A DNA stretch of 64,000 nucleotides from Heliopora coerulea (lineage: Eukaryota; Cnidaria; Anthozoa; Scleralcyonacea; Helioporidae): NCBI GenBank assembly GCA_030142905.1, contig JASJOG010000029.1:2218501-2282500 (forward strand), read 5' to 3'. Positions 35,958 through 45,686 of the stretch are shown one piece after another. Every line of letters starts with the position of its first letter. The first letter of the stretch is position 1. The notes under the pieces are model-generated. The model saw only the letters and a program-made list of their open reading frames with translations, ran no database searches and was not told the origin of the DNA. The position numbers and the translations under genes are program-made.

Positions 35958-37162
35958 CCAAATACTTCAGAAACACTTCCGGAGAGTTTAAAACCCTATT
36001 ATACTCGTCGAGATGAATTGACTGTTGAAGATGGATGTATACTATGGGGACAAAGAGTTGTGATACCTCAACAACACCGACAAAGTATGGTGGATGAAGT
36101 GCATGTGGGACACCAGGGAGTTTTTCGCATGAAAGCTATTGCAAGATCGATAATGCGGTGGCCCAAGATGGATGTTGACTAGGAAGCCAAGGTAAAAACA
36201 TCTGAAAAATGCGTGGTAAATCAGAAAATGCCTCCTGCTGGCCTCAAGAGTTCACGTTGACTTTGCTGGCCCGGTTTATGGCAGAATGCTGTTAATTATT
36301 GTTGATGCATATTCAAAGTGGATAGATGTCCATGTGATGCAAACGTCCACAAGTACAGCGACTGTAGAGACTAAGACAGACATTTTTAACACACGGACTA
36401 CTTGAGATTATTGTGAGCGACAACGGCTCAAACTTCGGAAGCAAAGAATTTGAAACTTTTCTCAAACTCAGTGGCATAAAGCACATTACAACGGCACCCT
36501 ATCATCCCGCATCAAATGGCTTGGCTGAAAGAGCAGTACAGACGGTGAAGGAAGGCATTAAGAAACAAGGCTAAGGTACATTGGAAACCAAAGTTTATCG
36601 ATCTTTATTCCGGTACAGGATAACACCACACACTACTACGGGCCGAACACCGGCAGAGTTACTTATGAACCGGAAGCTAAAGTCTCGGTTAGATCTAATT
36701 CGACCAGATGTTAGCAGAACAGTTACAGTTCAACAAGAAAGACAGAAACAGCGCCATGACATTAATACTCGACAAAGGAAGTTTTCGGCGCAAGATCCCG
36801 TTTACGTCAAAAACTATGGACGAGGAAGCAAATGGATCCCCGCAAGAATAATTAATAAATCAGGTCCAGTTTCCTATACAGTCATATCAGAGGGTGGGAA
36901 AAATACAAGGAGACACCAGGACCAAATTCTGAATCGAAAGTCAACCGGAATGAATGAGCCGAATGAAAACCCAAAGGAACTTGAGGAGGAAGAAAACCAG
37001 GAACCTAACCAAGAAAAAGAACCAAAAAGACCACTTGAGGAATACAGCTATCAATTCAATCAGCCTAACCCTTGTGAGTTGAACGGAACAGTAAAAATTG
37101 AAGATTCCGGTCGGTCACCAGTGCGGAATCGAGTTCCATCAAGCTACTACGGATATTCTTGA
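35958..37162 (+). pseudogene. pol: integrase, broken
   Basis: The zinc-binding part keeps its His pair (HVGHQG), but the first Cys of the pair reads Ser (KTSEKC). The DDE core survives in pieces: VDFAGP, VSDNGSNF and NGLAERAVQTVK. The C-terminal domain lies at 36581-37162. Stops at TAG 36180-36182 and TAA 36572-36574 and at least two frameshifts occur. Confidence 0.85.
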
Positions 37163-37246
37163 CATTTAACTTTTAATATGTAACTGGATGTAAGTTCACA
37201 TTTTGTTAAAATGTAGGCAACATTTTAAAGAAAAAGAGTTGAAACC

Positions 37247-37259
37247 GAAAGAGGAGAGG
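37247..37259 (+). promoter_or_regulatory. Polypurine tract
   Basis: GAAAGAGGAGAGG abuts the 3' LTR and would prime plus-strand synthesis. Confidence 0.8.
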
Positions 37260-37366
37260 TGTAGTAACCGTGACGTCATGTCACGTGATAGCAAAAGGGA
37301 AAAGGGCTGAACCCAGAGAAATTATACAGTTGTTTTGTCACTTCCAGAATAAAGAAGTATACTACA
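37260..37366 (+). repeat. 3' LTR, 107 bp
   Basis: Same length as the 5' LTR, with 8 substitutions by eye. Confidence 0.9.
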
Positions 37367-37860
37367 GGGTGTAATTTTTTTTTTTCTGGTATATATAGAT
37401 AGGTAAAGAGTTTTATCATTCCTGTCGAATACTCCCAGTCAAGACCTTGCTCGCAATCTACGACACGTTAGAAACTTTTGTTCTTGTTCTGATTGTTTCC
37501 TGTCAATATAATTTTCCATTTAAAAATTTTAGCTTGACTCTAATTGGAGGATAAAAACCAAAGCCCAGAGGAATATTCGAATTAAAAGCTATAAACACGA
37601 TAAAGGTTTTAAAATATTTAATAGATCTAACTTTCCGTTGTTTGAAACCTTCAATTCTTCGATTACGGTTCCTCCGTGATTCCTAACTTTACTCTCTTGT
37701 TTACTTTCTAGCAGCTTTCCTTGCAGTCCTTTAATTCAATCGAATAACCCATAAGATCTATATCTAGTGCAATTATATCTATAAAGTTACTGTTCAAGGA
37801 TGTAGTTTCAACAGAATTTCCTTCATTCTTAAGTCTTGAATTAGGCTGAAGCGTTTTAGT
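37367..37860. other. P450 downstream region
   Basis: AT-rich sequence expected to contain the 3' UTR of the minus-strand P450. I do not see a convincing polyadenylation signal. Confidence 0.4.
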
Positions 37861-39336
37861 TTATTGTACTCGCTTCGTTGCGATCAGTTTGTAAGGTAAA
37901 GGAAAGCGCACAAAACTTGGCTCGCCATCGAAGGTCGGTTTTGGCTCTTCATCTGTTGTTTTGAAACGAAACTGGTGTAAAAGCCTCGCCACAATGACGA
38001 ATACTTGTATTTTTGCCAAGGCTTGACCAACACAAGCCCGACGACCTACACCAAATGGAAGAAAACTCTGAAAGGCGCTCCATCCAACGAACTTTCCATC
38101 TGAATTGATAAATCGTTCAGGCTTGAACAAGCTCGGCTCTTTCCATTCATCAGGATCGTAATGGATCCTCCAGTAGTTGAAAAGCACCATGGTATTCTCA
38201 GGTATATGATAACCAGCAATGACTGAATCCCTGATTGACTTGTGTGGCCCGGAAAATGGTGCAAATGTTGAGTGGCGCATCACCTCGCAGATGGTCGCTT
38301 GAAGGAAAGGTAGCTTTTCAGAATCGTCGAAACATGGAAACCGATCTCTTCCGACGACTAGATCGAGCTCCTGGTGTATCTTATCTTGGACTTCTTCGTA
38401 TCGGATCATGTATAGTAGTAACCATGTAATGATGGAAGAACTTGTATCACTGGAGCCAATGAACATGTCTACCAGTATAAACCTTAAGTCGTCAATGGTG
38501 CCCAATCCTTTGTTACAGTTTTTATCCTTTTCATTCTCGTACGACTGAATGAGGGCGTCAGTGATGTCCCGAACTGTGCCTTCAGTGTATGTCTCAAGGT
38601 GATCATTGAGCTTGGACCAGAAAACGTCCTTAATGGTGGATTTGGCCAGCGCAAATCGCTTCATGTATTCGGTCGGTAAATATTTGAGAAATGGGAGAAT
38701 TTGATAATAACTCCCCTGACGGTTGAGGTAGAGCATATTTTCATTGAAAGTGTAGAGTATTTCTAAAACTGGATCCCCGAGCTCGTATCTTTCAGAGAAA
38801 AGCCAGTCAAGGATTATGCTGATCGTCGTCATCATGACATATTTTTTCGCAAAAAAGGGTTGATTTATCCCTTCTATTTCTTCTAATAACCAACGCACTT
38901 CTCTGTTTACTCTATCTTCGGCTGTGCGTTTTCCTTCACCGAAAATGTGTAAAGCTGAAATGACCAGTTTACGACGAAATGGAAGAAAAGGTCCATAGTC
39001 TGTGGTAACGAGGTCTTTACTTTCTAGCAGGTCGTACCCAGGGAAGAACTGAGGACGACCTGCGAAATCATCTTTTTTCGTCACCAGTGCCTCATGCGCT
39101 AACTTCCCGTTGTTCACAATCACGATATCTCCGACTGGAGTAACCACTGTATATGTTTCTCCGTACTGCTTGCGAAGCTTCTCCATCGAAAAAGGTGGAT
39201 CTGATCCTAACTGGTAAACGTTGCCAACGAAAGGAAGAGGAAAAGGACCTGGTGGCATTTTTCTACGTTTTATGTAGGTGACCGCTGACCAGAGGATCGA
39301 AGTGATCACTGACAATAGAAGGATTTCGACGAGCAT
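37861..39336 (-). CDS. Microsomal cytochrome P450, CYP2/CYP17-like (clan 2)
   Basis: An uninterrupted 491-residue frame of full P450 length. It has an N-terminal membrane anchor (residues 1-22), a Pro-rich hinge (MPPGPFPLPFVGN, about 27-39), the I-helix oxygen-activation motif GSSDTS (294-299), the K-helix ExxR (Glu351-Arg354), PERF (406-409) and the heme loop PFGVGRRACVG with Cys435 as heme ligand (codon 38032-38034). All signatures are intact. It should be an ER monooxygenase using a P450 reductase; the substrate is unknown. The coding sequence lacks introns, but a good acceptor (ttttattccgttcttctag) ends 3 bases before the ATG, so a 5' non-coding exon is likely. The best matches I recall are CYP2- and steroid 17-hydroxylase-like proteins. 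Proximity to the terpene synthase makes terpenoid tailoring a reasonable guess, not a proof. Confidence 0.93.
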   Translation of the reverse strand: MLVEILLLSVITSILWSAVTYIKRRKMPPGPFPLPFVGNVYQLGSDPPFSMEKLRKQYGETYTVVTPVGDIVIVNNGKLAHEALVTKKDDFAGRPQFFPGYDLLESKDLVTTDYGPFLPFRRKLVISALHIFGEGKRTAEDRVNREVRWLLEEIEGINQPFFAKKYVMMTTISIILDWLFSERYELGDPVLEILYTFNENMLYLNRQGSYYQILPFLKYLPTEYMKRFALAKSTIKDVFWSKLNDHLETYTEGTVRDITDALIQSYENEKDKNCNKGLGTIDDLRFILVDMFIGSSDTSSSIITWLLLYMIRYEEVQDKIHQELDLVVGRDRFPCFDDSEKLPFLQATICEVMRHSTFAPFSGPHKSIRDSVIAGYHIPENTMVLFNYWRIHYDPDEWKEPSLFKPERFINSDGKFVGWSAFQSFLPFGVGRRACVGQALAKIQVFVIVARLLHQFRFKTTDEEPKPTFDGEPSFVRFPLPYKLIATKRVQ

Positions 39337-39339
39337 GGC

Positions 39340-39359
39340 CTAGAAGAACGGAATAAAAA
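39340..39359 (-). promoter_or_regulatory. Candidate splice acceptor before the P450 start
   Basis: On the minus strand a pyrimidine-rich stretch ends in ttcttctag, then gcc, then ATG. This would join an upstream non-coding exon. Confidence 0.45.
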
Positions 39360-40216
39360 TTTGTTTTCAAAACGTAGCACTTGAGAAGTAGCTCAGTAAC
39401 GGTCTTCAAAGTATCATTGACACACTTAAGGGAAAACTGAATTTGTTTGTAGATTCTATTCACCCCTGCTATTCTTTTGTCCATTCGTGCCCGGCGTCTG
39501 TTTTTGAGCTTGACCTTGCCATTTTCCTTGAGAATTTATGTCGGAGTGTTTTGATTATAGTGAGATGTTTTGATAACATTTGGATTTTTTATTTGACTGT
39601 ATTGCAGTATTTTTACTATATTGGAATATTTTGACTGTATTCGATTATTTTGATTTATCTGGGATGTGTAGAGAATGTATGATTATTTTTACTGTACTGG
39701 GATGTTTTGCCCCGTGGATGGTGTTTTGATAGATAGCTTTAACTACATTCAGGTATTTTGACCATAGACCTTATTGTTAAATGACAATTTATTTGATATT
39801 TTTTTGAAACTCTTTAGTTAGCTCTTATAGCCTCGTCTGGGTTCAAAAATTCTTTTGAACTTGTTGCACGTCAACGACGCTGAGCGAACTAATTAGTAGA
39901 GTGATAAAAGAATGTTCAAAATGATGTGTTTGAAATACATGGTCGTGTGATAAATTGTCAAACATTAATAGGTTAAGAACGATGACGTTTAAGTGGAAGA
40001 ATAAGTATATTAATTGTTACCTGACTCAGACTCAAAACGGTTAATTGGAAATGTGATAAAAGTGTCGGGGATTGCTTCCAAAAATCACCCAACAGTTGAC
40101 GAATTTCAAATCACGAAATCACAATTAGTTTTTTTTGAGATTTATTCACGTTCGTCCACAGTTCACAGCACAAGAAGATCCCAAGTCATGCAATGACCTA
40201 ACTCGCACGCTATCTT
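39360..40216. other. No supported gene; degenerate tandem repeat
   Basis: About 39555-39770 consists of loosely repeated ggaatattttgactgtatt-like units. The rest is unremarkable. Confidence 0.4.
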
Positions 40217-40644
40217 ACATTTTTTACTGTTCATTACCAGAAGATATACTATCATTGACGCCTACCTCAAATTTATTATTGCAAAAATATACTCATTTTA
40301 TTCAATCGTTATTCACTAAAGTAGATACGCAACCATTTGCGTCAAAGGGCATTCCTTAGCGCCAACAGACGACCACTAACACCGTTCTCCTATACATTAG
40401 GAATAATACAATTTCAATAACGCAAAAGAAATATTATGCCTAATTGAAATTTTATTATCCCTAATGGGTAGTAGAATGGTGTTAATGGTCATCTGTTGGC
40501 GGTATGGAATGCCCTTTGATGCAAGTGGTAACGTATCTACGCCAGTGAATGTCTATTGAATAAAATGAAATTATTTTTTCGTTAATGAATTTGAAGTTAG
40601 CATTAATGATAGTGTATTCTCTGGTAATGAACTGCAAAAGATGT
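40217..40644. mobile_element. Palindromic MITE, copy 1
   Basis: 428 bp in which the two halves are inverted copies of each other (arms about 200 bp). For example, gttcattaccagaagatata pairs with the segment ending ctggtaatgaac. Copy 2 has the same length. Confidence 0.8.
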
Positions 40645-40956
40645 ATTATACCACACTCCCCTTTCCCGTTATTTTCATTGGTTACTGCTCTATTATCACC
40701 AATCTAAGTTTGAATGATATGTGCTTTAAATTTTAATCTACTGATGGCTGACATGTAATTTGATGTTAAGAATAATAAGATAAATTTAACTCCGTTTGGG
40801 ACCAAAGAGTTTAGGACTGTACTTGTGAGCAGTGATTTGCGATAATGCGGGATCTTCGCAACGGAATCCACTCGTTCCCCACTGGCGTCTTACGACGTTG
40901 ACTGATCTGTATTGAATCTCTTATTCTGGTTAACTTTAAATCAGATGTCTTGTTAT
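40645..40956. other. No supported gene
   Basis: Spacer between the two MITE copies. Confidence 0.5.
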
Positions 40957-41384
40957 ACACCTTTCGCCGTTCATTACCAGAAAATATACTGTCATTAACA
41001 CCAACGTCAAACTCATTAACGCAAAAATAAATTCAATTTATTCAACCAAAATTCACTAGCGTAGATACGTAATCGTTTGCTTCAAAGGGCATTCCATAGC
41101 GAGAACAGCCAACTATTAAAACCATTCTACTATACATTAGGGATAATAAAATTTTAGTTTGACAAGAAATTTCTCTTGCGTAATTGAAATTTTATGATCG
41201 CTAATGTATAGTAGAATTATGCTAACGGTCATCAGTTCGCACTGTAGAATGTCGTTTAATGGAAATGGTTGCGTATCTACACTAATCAATATCAATTGAA
41301 TAAAGTGAATGTATTTTTGCATTAATGAGTTTCAGGCTGGCGTTAATGATAGTATATCTTCTGGCAATGAACCGCGAAAGGTGT
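40957..41384. mobile_element. Palindromic MITE, copy 2
   Basis: 428 bp, same family and orientation as copy 1. The ends are acacctttcgc and gcgaaaggtgt. The 11-mer gatgtcttgtt occurs at 40944-40954 and 41393-41403, close to both ends, and may be a target duplication of 9-11 bp as made by Mutator-like elements. Confidence 0.8.
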
Positions 41385-41882
41385 AATTCTGGGATGTCTT
41401 GTTTATATGGTACCGCAATAAAGTAGCAACTCTAATCGTTCTATGATATCTCCCCTTGACAACTAAAATCGTCTGGCGTTAGCGCGGGAAAAGTAAAAAT
41501 TCGGACTCAGACGGGAAAAAAAATTAAGAAATAGAAACTGTTTGGGCTTGTCCATAGAGCCGAATTCAAACTCTAGGAAGAATTTGGGAGAAATGAAAAG
41601 AAGCTTTGAAAAAATGACTGAACACACTGGGAACTCTCCAGGGACCCAACTGCTTGATAGTGGTCCCAGAATCGCCAAGTGTTTTTATCAGGTTGTTCAA
41701 ACACAGTCAGTTTCGATTTCTGGTATGGAATTATTGATTAACATTTCCACGAGTGGAGGTCTATCCTTGACCAGTAAAAACGTGTGGCGTTAGTCACAGT
41801 AGAATGCTAGTGTGCTCGTCTTCAGTCGGCAAAGGGTTAACTGTGTTTTCAATTTCAGACTAAATTCTCCTGGTAAAGAGCT
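41385..41882. other. No supported gene
   Basis: A diverged direct repeat of about 29 bp (ccttgac...gtctggcgttag) occurs at about 41454-41482 and 41764-41793. Confidence 0.4.
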
Positions 41883-42008
41883 TGTTACACGGGTGATTCT
41901 TCTTGCGATTTTTTCTCATCCTGAAGCATGCGACTGGGGAAAGAACTCACCAAAGTCGCACGTGTCGGAAGGCTAAAAATCGCAGAAAAAAAATCACCCG
42001 TGTAAACA
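41883..42008. mobile_element. Small foldback MITE
   Basis: The ends tgttacacgggtgatt and aatcacccgtgtaaaca are complements, and an inner gcgact/agtcgc pair extends the hairpin. About 126 bp. Confidence 0.6.
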
Positions 42009-42060
42009 GCACTTAAGGGTCTAACATATTTGGCGCCATCTATAGAATAAACATAAATTA

Positions 42061-42448
42061 AAGCCCTGGCAATCATATTCAACATTTGCTTCAACATTTG
42101 TTCGATTTTGTTGAAGTATTTCGAATGATTGGGCTGGGATATATTCAGTATCTCTTCAACGAATGTTGAAAAAAGCATGTCATGTTGTTTATGATAACAA
42201 TCATTGCAACGCATGCGCACGTTCAATTTTGTCAAACAGTCTGTCGAATGATACGGTAGAGTCGTTTGATATGCCGAAAACAACCTGAAATGTCGAAGGA
42301 ATGTTTTTAACACGCTCAAACTCCATTCAACAAGTTTTGATACTGCTCAACATTGTTTTAAAACCCATGACATACACATTCAACATCAAATTTCAACAAA
42401 GTCGAATGAATGTTGAAGCAAATGTTGCAGACGTTTTACCAGGCCCTT
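42061..42448. mobile_element. MITE with about 55-bp terminal inverted repeats
   Basis: The left end aagccctggcaa and right end ttaccaggccctt begin complementary arms that share caacatttgcttcaacatt. Both ends abut TTA/TTTA, so a TA or 3-bp TTA target duplication (Harbinger- or mariner-like) is possible. Confidence 0.6.
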
Positions 42449-43236
42449 TAGATAGCCGTGTTTGCATAGAATCATATAAGTGCGAAAATTGACAAACCAT
42501 TTTATAAGACGAAATTCATTGGACAATGAACAATTAGAAAACGAACCGTGAGTGAAGTACAAATTTAGTAACACTGATAGGAATCAAGGGCGAGTTTTCT
42601 GAATGTTTTTGTATAAATTTGCCATTTGTTTGTTTTAATGCAGGTTAGCATTTGCGCAGTAAGCGGATTTCAAATACATGTTTTCACCAGTTTCGTGAAG
42701 TTTTATTGTCTAGTGTTGAATATCATACAGTTCATGTCTGCTGCTGAGGGAAACAATTTTGTTTTGCCTGTTGGTCGGATGTTTCCCTCAGACGAATTTG
42801 AGGGGAACATCGAAACTCGAGGGAAAACAAAACAGTTTCGCAGAGGGAAAAGACATTCAGTGTTTTGTTATATAGCGATAGAGACAAGAAAAAAAAAAAA
42901 AAAGAAAACGAGTTAACTCCGATCTCAATGGTTTCTGTTGGTTTTTCGGTGGCTATTCTTCTGCTGAAACCTCCATAAGGAATACAAAAGGTGATGCAAC
43001 ATTATTTTTGGTATCTTTTTGTGTATTTGCCGTGTCTTTTCCCTCTATAAGATATCGTATTTCACAGAGTGTAAGATTGGATTAACGTAGTTTCTTAACT
43101 TCAGGCTTCATTTACTTCTTCATATGAAACAAACATTCATCTGCTACTGGTCTTTGTGCTATTTATCGCTGGATTTAATGTAACACGCTTTAATCACGTG
43201 CTAAGGACATACTTTTTTCACGTGCTTTTGTAGCCC
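42449..43236. other. No supported gene
   Basis: Short G-A-rich palindromic patches near 42745-42850 and an A-run at about 42890-42903. No coding domain recognised. Confidence 0.4.
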
Positions 43237-43270
43237 GCTCGGGCAACAATTTTGAAATTGTTGTCCGAGC
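43237..43270. repeat. Hairpin, 16-bp arms
   Basis: gctcgggcaacaattt pairs with aaattgttgtccgagc (one mismatch) around a 2-base loop. Confidence 0.75.
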
Positions 43271-43427
43271 ATGATACATTTACATTTAGATAAGGCCATG
43301 TGACAATAATTCAACAAATGACAGTTAGTGTTACCTCAAGCCAACTCCAACTACATAACGATATACTAGTTTTGTGAGTATACTAAACATAATTACAGCA
43401 TGATTATATATGGTTACCCGGGGGTAT

Positions 43428-43501
43428 TGAATATTGACAAAGTCTACCTTCGGTTCGCAGCGTGCTTCATCAGACTTTGATGTTTTGATCACTTACCCCC
43501 G
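43428..43501 (-). other. Foldback containing a hammerhead-like core
   Basis: On the minus strand CTGATGA is followed by agcacgctgcgaac and CGAAGG, inside nested inverted repeats (gactttg/caaagtc and cggggg/cccccg). It resembles the termini of Penelope-like elements, but the GAAA box is altered. Confidence 0.35.
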
Positions 43502-44639
43502 ATGTTAGATCCTTGCACTTTTATCAGAACTGTTTGATTTGATATTATCATGATATTTCTTCTCTCGACGACAGCGTTTCGTTAAAACATCAGAAAAAAT
43601 CCTATAGTTTCTTCTTGTTATGTAATGACAACGTCATCCTTAAATCCAGTCCCACTTTAATTGTTAGCCCTCCCCTTCAAACAATTGCAACTTGATCGCT
43701 GAATGATGCTGAGCAGTACCTGGTACAAAGCGTGGACTATGAACCAATAAACCGAGATGATGAATCTAGATTTTGACCCCTCATATTTACATTTTAATTG
43801 GTATTTCGTAGTATATATTGCGTTGAAAAAGTGAGTGGAACACTGCTACTGAAATGTTTCTTTTCTTTAATTGTTGTTCGCCATGACATCCTCTTATTGC
43901 TGCAGCAGATTTAGAAGAACGATTTTAACCATTAACAGGTCATCATTACGGACACTCATCTCGCTTTCGAGAAGACATAGAAATTGTACTAGAATTATTG
44001 GGGACTGGATTGATTGGGTAGCTCTGTCCGCCTGATATGTTTAAGACAAATTTAACTACTCACCGAATTTTCTGCTTGAAATCAAATGAAAGTGGTCTAG
44101 CAAATTTTTGAGTTTAGTGAGCTAATCCTAAAAATACTCGTTTTGCTAAGATCTTCCGATCTTATTGTTCTGACCAAGAGGAAGGATTTAATTGCAAGGA
44201 AGTAAAAGGAATTCCCTAGAAAACGTATGCGTTCTTCGTTATAACGCTAAAATGATAATTTTTTTAATAATAAAAAAGATTGCATACCTTTAATTGATTT
44301 CTCGAAGGTCCAAACAATTATTTCTTGCCGTTGATTAACATGCTGAATGAAATACAATACTGCAGCAGGGGACATTTTGTATGACAAGAAATGTTGCATC
44401 CACTTAATGGAAAGGCTATGATAGGTTGATCAGGACACGCGTACTCTCAGCATGTCAATCCGGTAAAATATCTTCTATTTAGCCAAAAGGTGCCCTGCAA
44501 TATTGACAGACTTCATTTATTGTTCTGACCAAGAGGAAAGATTTAATTGCGAGGAAGTAAAAGGAATTCCCTACAAAACGTATGCGTTCTTCGTTATTTT
44601 GTTATTTTGATGATTAATACCGCAGTTTCGATTGAAACT
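43502..44639. other. No supported gene; duplicated 82-bp segment
   Basis: 44162-44243 and 44516-44600 are near-identical direct repeats (tgttctgaccaagagg...gtatgcgttcttcgtta). A diverged third copy lies at about 54004-54090. Confidence 0.6.
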
Positions 44640-44652
44640 TTATTTGCAACAT

Positions 44653-44681
44653 GTTTCGGAATGTGCTTATTCTTTCATCAG
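44653..44681 (-). ncRNA. Hammerhead-like ribozyme motif, element B 3' end
   Basis: CTGATGA, a 17-base segment with a GAAT/ATTC stem, then GAAAC. It has the position and form expected of Penelope-associated hammerheads. Stem I and III pairing is weak, so activity is uncertain. Confidence 0.45.
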
Positions 44682-45062
44682 GCAATTTACATTAAGGTAG
44701 TTGTAATGACAGTTGAATGATATTTGATGGCGCTAAATTTGATTTGCATCAGCTACAGCGCAATGTATTTCGAATTAATAAGGATTAAAATTACATCAGT
44801 TGAATGTTACACGTAAATCAAAATTTGTGTGAGATAATCGTATATTTACTAGCAGAGATTATAAAGATAAGTTTAAGATGACATGATCCTGTTGTCTGTT
44901 GAGTTCCGGCTTGTTATTTAGAATGTAGCATCCTTCTTTCAAATTAAGTTGGTATGTGTTTCAGGCAGTGTGCAGAATTTCGAAACAAGTAGAGGTACAG
45001 AAATTTCTACAATTATTCGAGGTTTTAAAATGTTTGAAAATTTGAGAGTTTCTATTTGCTTG

Positions 45063-45075
45063 AAGGTGCTCATTA
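45063..45075. repeat. 13-bp target-site duplication of element A, left
   Basis: AAGGTGCTCATTA recurs exactly at 47408-47420. It lies in the nuclease-coding sequence of element B (Asn-Glu-His-Leu on the minus strand). Confidence 0.85.
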
Positions 45076-45194
45076 TTGTCGCGATTGAGGATCCAGGCTG
45101 GAATCTCAATTTCCGAACAAATATTAATGCATTGCAAAGTACACGCAATAAGGCCATGATTTGTAAAAGAAATAAGTTTATTAACAGGAATAAC

Positions 45195-45222
45195 GTTTCG
45201 TTGCGTCTCGCAACATCATCAG
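45195..45222 (-). ncRNA. Hammerhead-like ribozyme motif, element A inverted arm
   Basis: Complement of the motif at 47293-47320, carried in the inverted arm. Confidence 0.45.
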
Positions 45223-45284
45223 AGTATGAATAAATTAAACGGGTATTGTATTTACAAGGTTAGAGGTATAAAGTAGGTGTTATA

Positions 45285-45686
45285 TTACAAGAAGTATGGG
45301 AAACGGAAATGGATAGAGCTGTTCAAAGAGAGAGAGAGAGAGAGAGGAACAGAGCTAAGATTGGCATTCAAGGAAGGTTTAAGGTTAGAAATAATAAGAC
45401 TTTCTCTTACCAAAAGTTCAGAGGCAGAAGAACAGGAGGATAGGATTTTGAAGTCGTTGAGTGATGCAGTGTGGCCAGTCTCAGTGAGATGAGTTAAAAT
45501 GCTGGAAGGTGATGGGTTAAGAAGCTTTTTACCTGTCAGGGCAGAGACTCCTAGATGATCAGAAGCTCGTGTATGTAAGTGGCGGGCCGTTTGGCCCACA
45601 TACAATGCGGAGCAGCATTGACACTTGTAAGAATAAACAATACGAGAACACTTCCTACGCAGGCTGAAGAAATTCAAGAGCATCAC
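45285..45686 (-). pseudogene. GIY-YIG nuclease C-terminal part (inverted arm)
   Basis: Encodes CQCCSALYVGQTARHLHTRA and the LLVRESLIISNLKPSLNAN tail. It keeps the usual YVGQT, where the right arm has YGGQT. Confidence 0.75.

Larger units (their letters stand above)
33077..37366 (+). mobile_element. Ty3/Gypsy LTR retrotransposon (Mag-like)
   Basis: 4.29 kb with 107-bp LTRs at both ends, a tRNA-Ser-type primer-binding site, gag with two zinc knuckles, then protease, RT, RNase H and integrase. The flanks read GGGTA and GGGTG, a 5-bp target duplication with one mismatch. I count 8 differences between the LTRs (about 7.5%). Very short LTRs and a serine tRNA primer fit the Mag lineage. Coding regions are broken. 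Confidence 0.9.

Noticed and set aside
42740..42905. Possible terminal repeat of an LTR element
   Set aside because: Short palindromic G-A-rich words only; no partner copy or coding region found nearby.
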